Positions 10,915 through 24,234 are shown, counted from the first letter of the stretch. The stretch is DNA of 64,000 bases from Tulasnella sp. 424 (GCA_019633425.1 WSUB01000047.1:124001-188000); one strand, 5' to 3'. Notes: a model not told the origin generated them from the letters alone. Made by a program: numbers and translations.

Positions 10915-12827
10915 ATGACTGTGGACTTTCCGACCCCATTCATCCAGTTCGATGATTTCGTCTGCCATACACCGTTGACGGTGAGCATAGATATCGGACG
11001 AAATTAACGGCACGACTAACGCATCAACCTACATCAGCTATCCGACCTTCGTCTTCAGGAAATTAGCTACGCGCTGAGGCGTAAGCCCTCATGGTGGACC
11101 AAGTACAAGAATCCCGAGATTTTGGCGAAATGGCGAACCGAACTACTTGAACACGAGTCAACCGTTGAGGAAAACGAGCGCTTGTCCGAAGCGGAGATAG
11201 ACTACGTCCTCGCTGAGTTAGCCGGTTATGACAAGATGAGAGACGAAAGCACGGGTATTCAGGTAGGGGTGAGATGTGTTTTTTCAAGACAGCTCGGTCT
11301 CATCCTGAACCCGACAGCAATCTTGTTATGCTCGAGTCTACGAATCGGACTCTCTCATCCCAGAGGACCTCCTTCAAAGGCTCATCGAAGCGGTCAAACC
11401 CCTTGAAAACGTTCCGGACGAAGAAAAGGACTGGCATCCTCGCTCTGACAATCAGGTTCTTGACCTAGTCCACCCTTCTCTCTACTGTGGCGTATATGGA
11501 CGCACTCCGGTGTATCCCCTCAAGAAGGATACCCCCATCCAAACCCCTGGAGAAATGAAGCCTCTTAACCGTGACGACCATACTGATCACATGCGGAAGC
11601 CATCCTATATCGCCAAGTGGGCAGTCTCCGACAAGTTCACTTGGATCCCCACCGACTTTGATATCGCCGAAGGCGGAAAATCCGCAAAGGCCCTGGGATA
11701 CATCAACAACCTTCACCCGTCTCGCCATTCGGAGCTTTACAAGGTTATCGAGGGGCTTGTGGCTCGGTTCACATTCTTGTGGGACCGCGTGCTCACCGAT
11801 TCTCATCCGAAGAATCCGGTTCCGTATCGTATTCGAGGATATTACGAATGGGTAGAGGATGAAGATAATCCCGAGCCGGATGAAGAGGATTTCGAGGACT
11901 ATGAGGCATATGAGGAAGCACATGACGAGTGGAGGGAGAGTCGGACGTTGATTACCCCCACGGTTCCGAAGGAAGGGTACACCAAGGATATTTCAGAAAG
12001 GAACGAGATATATTCCGTGCAAGGCAGAAAGATTCAAGTGATTGTCAAACTCGCCAATATTCTTCTGGTAATTGTTCAATTGTTTCCTGCCTGCCTAGAT
12101 CCCGCTCTGATTTATCGGCCTTCAGACGCCCGAAAAGCCAAAGTACCCTGGTGGATCGTGGCACGTTGAAGGCATGATCAACGAGAGGATCGTAGCGTCG
12201 GGCATATACTACTACGATTCAGATAACATCACGGAGAGCCAGTTAGCTTTCCGAGCAGCGGTCGGTCAGGGTAATATAAACTACCTGCAGAGTGACGACC
12301 TTGGGTTGTTGTTGACGTACGGGCTGGATGGGTAAGCAAGCTTTAGAATGAGTACAACCCTCTTCGGTTCGAAGTCTCACTGATGCGTGACAATTTGAAG
12401 ATCCACGGAAGGAAACCAAGTCTTAGGGGCTGTCAAGACTCTCGCAGGACGATGCATCGCTTTCCCGAACGTCTTCCAGCACCGAGTCTCTCCGTTTGAG
12501 CTCTCCGACCCTTCGAAACCTGGCCACCGAAAGATCGTCGCATTGTTCCTTGTCGACCCCGAGTACACAATTCCTTCCACTACTCACATAGCACCTCAAC
12601 AGTCTGACTGGGCGCGGGAGGCAATGAACTCCGCCGGAACGTTATTCTCCAAGATGCCCACGGAAATATTGGATATGGTTGCGGGGAGCGCTGAGAAGGA
12701 AGGGGGTTTGATGACGTTGGAGGAGGCCAAGCAATATCGTTTGGAGTTGATGGATGAGAGGACAGCGTCCGTGCAGGGGCAAGATCAGGAGTTTTTTGCG
12801 AGAGAGTTCAGTTTTTGTGAACATTAA
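10915..12827 (+). CDS. DUF4246 family protein (2OG-Fe(II) oxygenase-like), copy 1
   Basis: Five exons: 10915-10980, 11038-11262, 11318-12067, 12126-12331 and 12401-12827; every junction is GT..AG and phase-consistent; 557 residues. Landmarks: KPSWWTKYK (about residue 32), LAELAGYDKMRDESTGIQ, WHPRSDNQVLDLVHPSLY, YINNLHPSRHSELYKVIE, ARFTFLWDRVLTD, VQGRKIQVIVKLANI, PGGSWHVEGMINERIVASGI, CIAFPNVFQHRVSPF and GHRKIVALFLVDPE. These are the conserved blocks of fungal DUF4246. The late H-x-E (WHVEG), distal His (QHRV) and Arg (HRKI) have the spacing of a metal/2-oxoglutarate site, so an oxygenase fold is plausible; substrate unknown. Acidic insert EDEDNPEPDEEDFEDY around residue 240. No signal peptide. 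Tandem partner of the gene at 13497. Confidence 0.88.
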
Positions 12828-13496
12828 TACTATGTCCATGGATGGCAATTATAATTGAGGATGACTGTGGCTTGATATGAGTGTCCCCCACCATCCGTCG
12901 GTTTCTCGGTTGGCGAAACCTGTACTGATCAGCCCAGGCCAATAATTCGGGGCGGTTTCCTCACATTATTCTTGTGACTCAAAGTCCAAGTACGAATTGG
13001 ACCGAGATGCGACTCTTGTTCAACGAGCGATCGACTCTCAACGGGAACAATAATAATGCTCTTGCGCTTGAGCTACGAGTTGGATACTCTCATTCCGAAA
13101 GAGCTGCGTCAGAGGTTTGGTTGAAGTTTTTAAGTTTTTTGAAGATGGTGAGGTTAAGAGGATTACATCCGAAAGCCTAGCCCATAACCATACACAAGGG
13201 GAGGTCGGTAGTCACATGTCCGGAATCGGAACACGCGGCGGGAAATGACTGCCCGTGTCTAGGACATGTTTGAATTCGGAGATATACGCAGTTCTTTCGA
13301 CGGGAATCAGGTCGAATTGGACATTTTAGCAGGGAATGATCGCATCGTCACGGTGTTTCGGCTTTGGAAGCATCCGGAGCATGGTCTGCGGTTTCTCACA
13401 CATCGCCGCCGTGTTCCGGACCGGAACATCACGACACAGACCTGTTTGCAAGTGTTGTGCTAGCAAGTCTACCTTTTTGATCGTCATTAAGCAACC
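12828..13496. other. Intergenic spacer between DUF4246 copies
   Basis: Contains the duplicated 3' flank of copy 1 and, from about 13430, the duplicated 5' flank of copy 2. A stretch at 13080-13150 can be read as LDTLIPKELRQRFG and stops; its counterpart after copy 2 is longer. It may be a relic of a coding segment. Confidence 0.5.
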
Positions 13497-15555
13497 ATGA
13501 CTGTGGACTTTCCTACCCCATTCCTCCAGTTCGATAATCGGCTCTGCCATACTCCGTTGACGGTGAGCCTAGGTATCCGGATCGGACGAATTTAACAGCA
13601 CGACTAACGCATCAACCCACATCAGCCATCCGACCTTCGCCTCCAGGAAATTAGTTACGCTGTGAGACGCAAGCCCTCGTGGTGGACCAAGTACAAGGAT
13701 CCTAAGATTTTGGCGAAATGGCGAACCGAACTCCTTGAGATGGAGGAAAACGAAACCCTGTCCGAAGAGGAGATAGATTACGTCCTCGCCGAGTTAGCCG
13801 GATATGACAAGATGAGAGACGAGAGCACGGGTATTCAGGTAGGGGCGAGGTGTGTTTTTTCAAGACAGCTCGGTTTCATCTTGAATTCGACAGCAATCCT
13901 GTTATGCTCGAGTCTACGAATCGGACTCTCTCATCCCAGAGGACCTCCTTCAAAGGCTCATCGAAGCGGTCAAACCCCTTGAAAACGTTCCGGACGAAGA
14001 AAAGGACTGGCATCCTCGANNNNNNNNNNNNNNNNNNNNNNNNNNNNNNNNNNNNNNNNNNNNNNNNNNNNNNNNNNNNNNNNNNNNNNNNNNNNNNNNN
14101 NNNNNNNNNNNNNNNNNGGACCTCCTTCAAAGGCTCATCGAAGCGGTCAAACCCCTTGAAAACGTTCCGGACGAAGAAAAGGACTGGCATCCTCGATCTG
14201 ACAATCAGGTTCTTGACCTAGTTCACCCTTCTCTCTATTGCGGCGTATATGGACGCACTCTGGCGTATCCCATTGAGGAGGATACTCCCCGCCAAAACCC
14301 TGGCGTAGTGCAGCCTCTTAATCGTAACGACCATGCTGACCACATTCCACCCTGCGTCGCCAGGTGGGCAGTCTCCAACAAGTTTACTTGGATTCCCACC
14401 GACTTTAATATCGCCGAAGGCGGGAAATCCGCAAAGGCCCTGGGATACATCAACAACCTTCACCCGGCTCGCCATTCGGAGCTTTACAAAGTCATCGAGG
14501 GGCTTGTGGCTCGGTTCACGTTCCTGTGGGACCGCGTGCTTACTGATTCTCATCCGAAGAATCCGGTTCCGTATCGTATTCAAGGACGGTCCGAGCCGGT
14601 GGAAGATAACTCCGAGCCGGATGAGGAGGATTTCGAGGACTATGAGGACTATGAGGAAGCACTTGAAGAGTGGAAGGAGAGTCGAATTACGGTTCCGAAG
14701 GAAGGGTACACGAAGGATATTTCGGAGAGGAACGAGATATATTCCGTGCAAGGCAGAAAGATTCAAGTGATTGTCAAACTCGCCAATATTATTCTGGTGA
14801 TTGTTCAATTAATTCCTGCCTCCCTAGCTCCCACTCTGAATTATCGGCCTTCAGACACCCGAAAAACCAACGTACCCTGGTGGATCGTGGCACCTTGAAG
14901 GCATGGCCAACGAGAGCATCGTAGCGTCGGGCATATACTACTACAACTCAGATAACATTACGGAGAGCCAGTTGGCTTTCCGAGTAGCGGTCAGTCAAGA
15001 TGACTCAGAGTACATGCGGGATGACGGCCTCGGGCTGAAGCAGACGTACGAGATCGATGGGTAAGCAAGCTTTAGATTGAGTATAACCCTCTCGGCTCAA
15101 ATTCTAACTGCTGTATGACCATTTGAAGGTTCACGGACGGAAACCAAGTTTTAGGGGCTGTCAAGACCCTCGCAGGAAGATGCATCGCTTTCCCGAACGT
15201 CTTTCAGCACCGAGTCTCTCCGTTTGAACTCTCTGACCCTTCGAAACCTGGCCACCGAAAGATCGTTGCATTGTTCCTCGTCAACCCCGAATGCACAATT
15301 CCTTCCACCACTTACATAGCACCGCAACAGTCTGACTGGGCGCGGGAGGCAATGAACTCCGCCGGAACGTTATTCTCCAAGATGCCTACGGAGATACTGG
15401 CCATGATTGTGAGGATCGCTGAGAAGGAGGGGGGTTTGATGACGTTGGAGGAGGCCAAGCAATATCGTTTGGAGTTGATGGATGAGAGGACAGCATCCGT
15501 GGAGTGGCAGGATCTGGAGTATTTTGAGAGAAACTGCAATCTTTGTGAACATTGA
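13497..15555 (+). CDS. DUF4246 family protein (2OG-Fe(II) oxygenase-like), copy 2, interrupted by an assembly gap
   Basis: Same five-exon structure as copy 1: 13497-13562, 13626-13838, 13894-14796 (holding the gap 14020-14117), 14855-15060 and 15129-15555. The 79 bases before the gap (13941-14019) are repeated exactly after it (14118-14196). Merging them gives an uninterrupted exon 3 and a 545-residue protein. The late motifs are kept (GGSWHLEGMANESIVASGI, FPNVFQHRVSPF, GHRKIVALFLVNPE), so the putative metal and 2OG residues are intact. Differences from copy 1 include a 4-residue shorter segment after LLE and a shorter acidic insert. Function as for copy 1. Confidence 0.85.
14020..14117. other. 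Assembly gap (98 N) flanked by a 79-bp identical overlap
   Basis: 13941-14019 and 14118-14196 are identical. The sequence on each side is the same piece of DUF4246 exon 3, so the gap is most likely two contigs that overlap by 79 bases and were not merged. Confidence 0.9.
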
Positions 15556-16432
15556 TACTGTGAGCACAGATGAAAGTTATTATTGAGGAAGATTGTCTGG
15601 CTTGGTATGATTCTTCCCCACTATTAGTTGGTCTCTCGGTTGGCGAATCCTGTGCATGTAGCAGCTACCGATCGCCTTCGGCCCGAATACAATTCGGGCA
15701 GTTTTGTTTCCTCACACTATTCCTGTGGCTCGAAGTCCAAGTACGAGCTGGACAGATACGCGGCTCCTGTTCCACTAGCGGTCGGCTCTCAACGGGAACA
15801 ACAACAATGCCGTTGTGCTAGAGCTAACGAGTTGGAGACTCTCATCCGGGAAGAGCTGCGTCAGAGGTTTGCTAAAGTTTTCAAGACTTTTCAAGACGGC
15901 GCTCATAATCAGGACTTGCGTTTTCAGTGTCATCGACTTTGTCGATCCTCCTCTGCGCTGCAGTGTGTACGGGGGGAGGCACTTGAGTCCATCCGGAGGA
16001 CCTCCAGCGGACGATGGGGAGTCATATGAGATCAAGCAGGTCCGTTACAAATCCCACATTAACTTTGAAGAATCAGAGGGCTGTGTAAACAGGTATTTAT
16101 CATCTGCACATGTTTAACTACATAGCGGACTCCTAACAAGCAGTTGGTTCGACCAGTGGACCTCGTGAGATGAGAGTCAGCGACCCGTCCTGTAGGTGGT
16201 GAGACACCAGAAGTTCATTAGAGTTGTAGGAGCGGCCGCAGAGACGTTGGCCTCGGCCTACTTTTCACAAGTGTTCTTTTGCTGTCGGGAAGGTGGCAAC
16301 GAAGCGCCGAGCGACCGGAGAACTTGGGGACCGTGTGAAGTCTGCATTTCACGCCGCTTCCATCGACGCTCAACCACGCAAGGCACGCAAGTTGTTGCTC
16401 CTGTCCTCATAGCTCCTTGACAGCAGGATCCA
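15556..16432. other. Intergenic, duplicated 3' flank then ATG11 upstream region
   Basis: 15600-16030 is the unit-2 copy of the DUF4246 3' flank; it holds an open stretch reading ANELETLIREELRQRF (15815-15875) that is broken in unit 1. 16030-16432 should contain the ATG11 promoter and leader; no clear TATA box. Confidence 0.45.
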
Positions 16433-19400
16433 ATGCTTGTTGTTCGAGCAGATGATGGAGAGTCCTACGAGACCAACCTCACGCTACTAGATGTCGAGCA
16501 GTTAGTCGTTCTTCCGCTGCGAGTTTGACATTGCCGTCTCGTCCAAAGCGCTTAGTCCGGTTTCTAATTATCTTGCAGAACTCGACCGTCACTCAAAGCA
16601 TACCTATCCGAAGTCACTGGCTTTGATGCCAACGCCATCCTCTGCTTTCTTTCTGATGGCACACAACTGCGGAACGAGAACCTGAGGGAGCTGGCCGGTG
16701 TGGAGGACCAGGTTGGTTGCGCGCTGAATTGTTTCGCCGCCGGCTTCCGTGCCCATGTACTGAGGTCGCCCCTTCCATTGTTCAGACAATATACGTCTTC
16801 AATCGCGAATACCTCGATCTTCCTGTTGACCAGATACTTGCCGACCTCTTAGTGGAACCACAGCTGCAACCGGAAGTCGACGGTATGTCACCTACTGAAT
16901 GAATTGCACTCTCCCTTACCAATTCGAGAATGAAAGCTGATCACCATTGCATTTGTCTTATCGCCAGCCCAGGCTCATAGGTCCTCCCCACCCCTATTAC
17001 TCTCCGCTTATTCCAGGGCAGCCAACTTCCATTACCAACATCTTGTTCACCGCGCCACATCCATGACTGCCCAATGCGCAGCCCTCGTTGTAGCGTCCCG
17101 CAACCTTGACAGCCACGTGTTATCCCTGACTTCAGCCTACGAAGTCTTCGCGACCAGTGCTCAAAAGGACCTGGAAAGGCAAGATGAGGTCCTCCGAGGT
17201 CATGCCACCGACATGGAAATTATCGGCAGAATTAAAGTCCACAGAGACTTCCTCAGTCCAAATGTCAGACGAGCAGTGGATATGGGTGGACAGGAGAGGA
17301 GACTTGGAGATTATGTCAATGCGCACAAGATGCAACAGGTGGCTGACACTTCCTTCAGGCTGCACGGTGCGCAAAATATTGCCAATCCCCAATTTCAGAG
17401 TTGCTGATAACCGAATGGCTCTGTAGATGAGCTTGTCCAGAGGTTCAACAATGCCCAAGCCCAAATAAGCGAACTAACAACTGGGGCGGATGAAGTGCGA
17501 GCGGGAACCACGAATCCATTGTCAGTCTCGCTGGTTTTATATCGCGTTCCAGCCTGACCTTTAATGATTAGCGCAACTGAAGTGGATGGGCTTCTCCGTC
17601 GGGCAAAGGACATCTCAGATGGGATAACGGAAGCTTCGTTGGACGCCCCCGCTGAAGGTGAACCGCCTTCCTTCATATCAGTCCCGTGCGGAACCAGCTG
17701 AACGCTATGTCCTCGGAAGAAATCCAGGAACTTGACGCTCTTCTACGTGACGAAGTTCGAATCATGGCCGATTACAAGGTATGGGATGATGGAGGCATCA
17801 ACATCAGGGCCATTTGCTGATTTTGGTTGTCCGTAGAATCAACTTACAACCCATTGCGTCCACGTCGTCCGGCAAGTGTCCAAGCTCCAATCAATTCTGG
17901 CTGACTTGCCTTCAGAACTGGCCGCACTGGAAGCCGACTTGAGGGCCAAGGCGGGTTTCCCTCATCTGCAGCGCTTGCACAACATGTTGTATTTCTATGG
18001 GGCAACGATTGTTGAAATCGTACGAAGGAAAGAGTTTGGTTAGTACGCCCGCTTACCAAGCCTTCGACATACTAACGCTTCCCTCTCGTAGCCAAGCTCT
18101 TTACAGAGCGTGCTCAGACGATTGCAGAGATGATGGCTAAATTAACGTATGTTTTTTTTTTTTTTGCGGGACCACGGTTATGTTGGGCTCGATCGGCTAA
18201 CAGGTGGGCGAAACAGCGCGAATGAGCGCAAACGGCGACAGGTATATCGTAGCGAAGTCCACAAGCAACTTCCATTTGAGCCGAAGGGAATGGACGAGCC
18301 CGCTCCGGCAGTCGAAATCAGCACGACTGGAAGCCAAGAACCAGAGTTCTCAATCACTCGAGATGATCTCATTGGTGGGTAATGTCGCAACCTCGCCTTT
18401 GTCAAGCTATTTTGGCTAAACGTAACTCGATCCGGCTAATTGCTGCAGACTTCCTTGGCCTCGTTGACGAAATATCCGAGACGGTGGCTGTACCGGGTTC
18501 TGGAGAACCACAGTCGGAATCCCAATCCGCGTTTATCCATCCTGCCCGAGAAGTTCGTGCCGCAATGGACAAACTTATCTCCCGAATCGATACTCTTGAA
18601 TCCGATTTTGACAAACTCGCCGAGAAGTCAAGTGCGTGTTTCCGTTTCCGGGGCTCATTAACACTGACCCTGACCATCGGACAATGTCTCTTTCCTCCCT
18701 TTGGTTAACACCTTCACACTAAATCACGTACAGTTCTGTCCGCATCATGGTCGGCGAATCTGTCAAAGCGCAAGAGTAAGTTTCGTGCCGATTGCGCATC
18801 TGTGAAAGGAAGTTGCAAGGTTAACTTATCCTCCTATCATTCCCCAGACTCGAATGAAGTCTCAGCCAGTGCTTATCGGGAGGCGATCGAACAGCTTCGA
18901 GGGAAAGCCGCACAAGAGAGGCAACTCGTGGAAGATCGGGACGGGTTAGAGTCGGAGATTCGTCGGCTCACCTCCGAACTTCAAGCGGCACGTGCTGAAC
19001 GAGATGCCGCCAACGCCCAATCCAACCAGCATTCCGAGAAGATTGACTCCCTTGAAGAAGACCTCCAGCTATTGCGTGATCAAGTGGCTTCGGAATCGGC
19101 CGCGCGGAGGTCACTGGAGCAAAGGCATTCGGACTCTCTCGCTGAGGCCTTGAATCAGGCGAGGCTGTTGGAGGGGGCCCTCTCTGAGGCAACGGAGCGG
19201 ACAAAAGACGCAGAGAAGCTCAAGTCCGAGCTCAACGCTGCAAAGGACGAGGCGGCCCGCATTCTAAAACTTCACGAAGCCAGTGATCGCCGCATCGCCG
19301 CATTACTCGAGGAACAAGCCGACACCCTTCGACGCATCGAAGAGGCACAGGCCCACGGCGAGGACCTGGAAGCACAGCTTCGTACCGCCGTGGAAGAAGG

Positions 19401-22400
19401 CCAGCAAGCGTCTAGGGCGCTGAAGGAGGCCGCAGCTGAAAATCAGCGAATCTTGAGAGACCACGCCTCGGAGGCCGACCGACTCCTTAAGGACCAGGTA
19501 GCCGAAGCTGATGGAGACCGGGCTGTCCTTGAACATCAACTCGCCGAAACACGGAACCAGCTGGAGCAGCGCATGAAAGAGATCTCTGAGCTCAAGGTCG
19601 ACCTCGAGATTCGCAGAGCGGACCAAGCCCGGGTAGAAGAAGACGCGAATGCGATTGAACGTCAGAAAAAGGACCAAGAAACCTCTCTGAAGCGCCAGAT
19701 CGAAAATCTTAAAAGAGAGGTTGATGAAGGTCGAGGTGCTATCATCGAACTTCGCCGACGTATGGTTGCCCAAGAACGAACCACCACCGAGATCATCAAC
19801 GTGGCTACAAGGATGAGAGATGTTAACGCCAAGACTATGACCAATGCTCAAAAGTACATTCTTGGTCCAAGGCATTCCAACGCTAATGCCGCGGCCGCCG
19901 GAAGCTCTTCGACGGGCGCCGACGACTTCGGTGCAGCTTCTCTCATTATGAGCACGTCTTCAAATATGCTTGGAAACTCTCAATTTCCTTCCTCTTCCTC
20001 TTTCCCCCCTTCCGCGTCGTCTGTCGTCCATGCAAACTTTCCCGCTCAGTCCACTACCTCTAACGGGTTCGGGCAACCGCCAGTCAACCCGTCATCCCCA
20101 CAGGAAGCACTCTCGGCTCTTGCCGGGTTCGATCTCGAAGCGTTTACCGACACGATGAACAAGACGGGCTCCACTATCCGGAAATGGCAAAAGCAATGCA
20201 AGGAATATCGGGAGAGAGCTCGAGGAAAGATCGCCTACCGAAATTTCCAAAAGGGGGATCTAGCATTATTCCTGCCGACGAGAAACTCTGAAACTCGACC
20301 ATGGGCGGCGTTCAACGGTCCGTGGCACTTCTCTTCGGGCAAATCCTTTGCATTGGTGTGAGACTGACGGCCTTCCAGTGTCCTTTCCCCATTACTTCTT
20401 GCATGTCGAAGGTCATCTTCGCGATCAACTGCAACACCGTGAATGGGTAGTAGCGAGGATAACGTCGATCACGGAACGCGTTGTTGACCGTGCGGTAAGC
20501 ATCGATTCTTCTCCTATCACACCCGCTGTCGGGCATTGGATCGCGACTGATATCCCTATGTCAACTTGTCTCTCCCAACGTTTACCGATGCCCCACTTCC
20601 TCTCACTGTGCCGCAATTGTGGCTAACCTTGTGGCATGAATGACCATTGCTTGAATAACCAATTCCTCCATATAGATTGCCGATAGTAATCCGTACAAGT
20701 GAGTAACCCAGGTTTTCGGCTCAACCTCGCTTCGTCTCTGGCTCTTCTCTCCCTCTCCTCTCCCATTATCCGTGCCACACCATTCACTCCACCTCCGCCT
20801 CATGCCTGGGATGCTTCCTTTGACACAGCCATGGCTGCCTGTCGAAAGGCTCTGGAGTAGATCGAAGGATGGGTGCCATCCCATGGCTGCGTATCCTAAT
20901 CCTCTAATCTTATTCGTCCTGCCGCTTAAGTTCTGGAGAGTACCGATCACTGACTGCTTCTTTGACTTCTCCCATTGCGCCCCTGACACTTTCTCGGTGC
21001 CATCCCTCTTCTGGAACGCCCACTTGGTTCCTCACTGTTCCTCCGCCGGTCGAACATTTCACCGCTCGCTATCGCCGCTCAAATGGCTCGTGCTTCGCAA
21101 ACGGCATTTTTTGTCGACATTAGATTGGGCGATGGAGTGAAGTACTTCAATTTAGAAGTGGAAGATTGGACCCAACCGCCACCGCAGGCGACGTCGCCTC
21201 GTCCATCCGAGTCTTCGAGACCCAGTCAGCAGCGGGCTCACACACTGTCGGGATCTATGTTGCCCACCCGGTCTTCACCATCAAGCGGGACCAGGGTGAG
21301 GTCGATAGGACGCACCGCGAGCGACGGAGGTACTCTTCAGGGTCAGCTTAATGGTGCGGATCCTGGAAGTGCGGGGGCGGGGAAATCGGGACCTGGGGAA
21401 GCTCGCGTCGACCCGAGTGGGGTACCTCCCATTGCGAAGAAGGATACCGACGAACCGAAGGAAGGAAGCAGCAAAGGTCTATCAGTGAACAGCGTCGGTC
21501 ATCGGAGGTCGGCAACGACGAGCAATACAACTCCATCGCCGCCTTCCTCACCTCCGACGATTCGAGCGAGCACGTCGCTGCTGTCCACGTCTCTGCGACA
21601 ACCTTTACCGCGCCCTCTCAGTGACTCGGACGACGAGGATGACCGCTCACAACCACTACGGCACTCGGTTCATGTGTTGGCAAGGTCTCCTCCAGGGCCA
21701 TTTCTTCCATTACTCGATCCCATAGTACAGGGTCAAAGAGCCCCTTCTCCAAAGAGATCCACTCCGAGTACCGCCGGTCTTGGTAGGACGAGTACGAGCT
21801 TAGTGCCTAGCACGCCCACCACTCCAACGGCGGAGGTGTCAAAGGTGCTTGTAGAGGGTGGAACGTCTCCAAGACCGGACAAGGGAAAGGGCAAGGAGCT
21901 GCCTCCATCTACGACAAACACATCTACAGCTACTGGTACACCTGGGACGCCGTCTACTCCAAGCGCTCAGCCTTCACCGCGATTAGGCGGACGAACGGAT
22001 CCACTTCCGGCTCCTTCCTTTCCACCGTCGTTGAAACAAAGCAAAAACCAACCGTCCCTCTCGTCATCGCCACTTAGAGTCAGTCTTCTGGCTGGAGAAT
22101 CATCACCTTCACCGTCCTCATCATCCACTCGGTCCCGCGCGAGACATGCATCAGCCACGCCATTAGCCGTGCCATTCAGTGGTCGGAATCAGTCGTCTGG
22201 CTTGGCGGGAAAACGACCATTGTCGGTTGGGATGCCAGGAGGTTTCGATCAAGCGATGCTTAGCACCAGTCCGCCAAGCACAAGCAAGCCATCGACACGA
22301 GACATGAACACTTCAATTAGCAACATGTCAAAAGCTCGTGCTTCCGTAGCCGTTACTTCGGAGTTGGAAGCAGACCTCGGCCAATCCACGGCCTTGCAAC

Positions 22401-22813
22401 CTCGGGCGTTGGGACTGTCAAGTGTCTCGGAAAATGAGCCTAGCAATGAGTCTAGCAGCACGGGACCTGGCGAGAACGTGTCGGAAGCAACAACATCACG
22501 ATCAGGCGGGGTTGCCAATTTACGAGGACTGAATGGAGAGGAAGGGCAGAGGGTGGAAACGGAAGAAGCAAGTCGAGGGGGTGGCGGCGGGTCGACCTCG
22601 GTTTCAAGAAACGTCGGCAACGCTAATACGCAAACGGAGCGAAGACGGACGACTTCCATGTTGGGAACTGCCGGCGGCGGAGGATGGTTGAGTGGATGGG
22701 GAGCGACGTTTGGTCGGCGGTCTGGCAGTCGGCAGATGACCTCTGACCAGGGTGGTGCTGGTGATGCTGGCTCTGTGGCTGCGTTGCTGAAGAGATACAA
22801 CGAAGGGACTTGA
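16433..22813 (+). CDS. ATG11: Autophagy-related protein 11 (selective autophagy scaffold)
   Basis: Long multi-exon gene. Exons as read: 16433-16500, 16579-16711, 16786-16882, 16968-17366, 17427-17520, 17572-17657, about 17720-17778, 17837-18038, 18092-18146, 18217-18374, 18449-18631, 18734-18775, 18848-20317, 20379-20494, 20676-20698 and 21124-22813; about 1624 residues. The N-terminus has a ubiquitin-like/ATG11 N-domain ending in IYVFNREYLD, typical of the family. Exon 18848-20317 is a long coiled coil (about 320 residues rich in E, K, Q, A). The conserved C-terminal ATG11 domain follows: KIAYRNFQKGDLALFLPTRN, PWAAFN, VSFPHYFLHVEGHL, REWVVARITSITERVVD, SNPYKLGDGVKYFNLEVEDW. After that comes an unusually long disordered Ser/Pro tail of about 540 residues. 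ATG11 organises the phagophore assembly site and binds cargo receptors and Atg1 in yeast. The acceptor near 17719 is the least certain junction; intron 20699-21123 is long for this gene. Confidence 0.93.
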
Positions 22814-24101
22814 GGAGGAGTTGTGGTCTACTGCACGTGGATGGAGACCGCACGTGCCGTTGTTGATGGGGAGGGATCTGTGATTTCCGTCAGTTGGTGC
22901 CTCGATCTAGCAATTATGCTTCTCATTTGATCTCATCGTCCGGCTTCTTTCTTTCGTGATAAAAAAAGGGGGCGTTTCGGCATTTTTTCCCTTGTTCTAT
23001 TTGTAAATAATGTCAAATCGTACAATCGACCACAGCAATGTGTACCTGGGATTGTGAAGATGAGGACTGAGACTTCGAGTCTTCGTTGCTTCGTTCGTTC
23101 CACGGGCGGCCCGTTACTCCGCACTGGACGGAGGCTCCATTGTGTGGCTGGGTCCACGAGAACCAGGGAAATGGCAAAGGAGGTGCACCTGACTTTTGCT
23201 CTCGCTTCGCCCCATGGGGAAATTACGGGGGGATCGTCGGCAGATTCTCGATGTTGCAAAACTCCGAGCCAGGGGTATCCAAATTCCAGGTTACAATTCA
23301 GATAAACAAAGACCCCAATCACCCATTTCCACATTCAGCTTCAATATTCAGCCGCAATTGCACGGATATTCCTGGATATTCTGTGGTCCGGATAATGTTC
23401 AGGTCGATGGCCAGGAAGATCTTCATAGTGTGGGTGCCAGGCGCGAGAGTAGATATCTAACCTCAATGCAAAGTCAGTTTTGAGCTCCTGATGCCCTCTT
23501 TTCTCAAGTTCTGCGGACCTCTGGGAGCCACCTCTCCGCTCGGCCTGTCCCCGCATCACGTGATGGTGCCGTCTCTCTCCCAGGCAAATGAACGATAACT
23601 CGATGGGAACTCCTGGTGCTCGCAGTACGCTTACTGTGGTCGCTGTCAGCTTGACTCAACGCTCGGATTACTCTTTTGTCGACCATGATCTTGGCTTGCT
23701 ATCGGTGCCAGGGGTCGAGCTGCTGCTGCCCTGCTTACGGACGTGTCTCCTTGGAGGAGAGACAGGACTATGCCAAAGGGATGTGGATGCCTAATCTACG
23801 GGTGAGACATCAACCCCGCCTAGCACCAATCACCGATGGGCAACGTACGCCGTTAGCAGCTGCACGTGAACCCGTGCCCTTCCGAACGGCCGGAGGTATT
23901 ACCCCATCGGGGCGTTCGTGCGGTGATAGCTCCTTCCGTGGGTCTCTTGCCGAAGGTCACTCTTTTCAATTTCCAAGGGTTGGTCCCCCGGGTCCACAAC
24001 GAAATCGAAGACAGCCATCTCCCGAACTAATGTCAGAACCTAAGCTAATCGTAAATAATTGAGGAGCCCCTTCCCTCCCTGCGGAGTACGAGAGCAAACC
24101 G
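22814..24101. other. Intergenic, no gene recognised
   Basis: 3' flank of ATG11 followed by the upstream region of the first sugar transporter. Several short frames on both strands (60-130 codons, 23050-24060) overlap each other and show no domain. No repeat seen. Confidence 0.45.
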
Positions 24102-24234
24102 TATAAAAACCCCCGCCCCAAGGCCGTCCTGATTTGATTCTGCAGCCTGCGCTCCTCCCCCGCCTCTACTCCCCCGCCTTCTCTCTTCCCTCCTCTCTCT
24201 TCTTCCCTCGAACGCAGACCCATCGAAAACAGCA
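24102..24234 (+). promoter_or_regulatory. TATA box and CT-rich leader of transporter 1
   Basis: TATAAAA at 24102-24108 lies 133 nt before the ATG and is followed by a pyrimidine-rich leader with the block CAGCCTGCGCT and, just before the ATG, CGAACGCAGACCCAT. Both blocks recur at the same distance upstream of the second transporter. Confidence 0.65.

Larger units (their letters stand above)
10835..16030. repeat. Tandem segmental duplication (two units of about 2.6 kb) carrying the DUF4246 genes
   Basis: Unit 1 about 10835-13425, unit 2 about 13430-16030. Similarity covers the upstream flank (the acgacacagac..ttgcaagt block), all exons and all introns, and about 500 bp after the stop codons (matching blocks at 12885/15600 and 12960/15720). 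In unit 1 a possible reading frame in the 3' flank ends early, so the flanks are drifting. Confidence 0.85.

Noticed and set aside
13876..14190. Apparent tandem 79-bp repeat in DUF4246 copy 2 (and similarly at 62349-62604)
   Set aside because: It is separated by N and identical at both gaps in length; best explained as contig overlap, not a biological repeat.
19303..19875. 190-codon minus-strand frame within ATG11
   Set aside because: Antisense to the coiled-coil exon; no domain.
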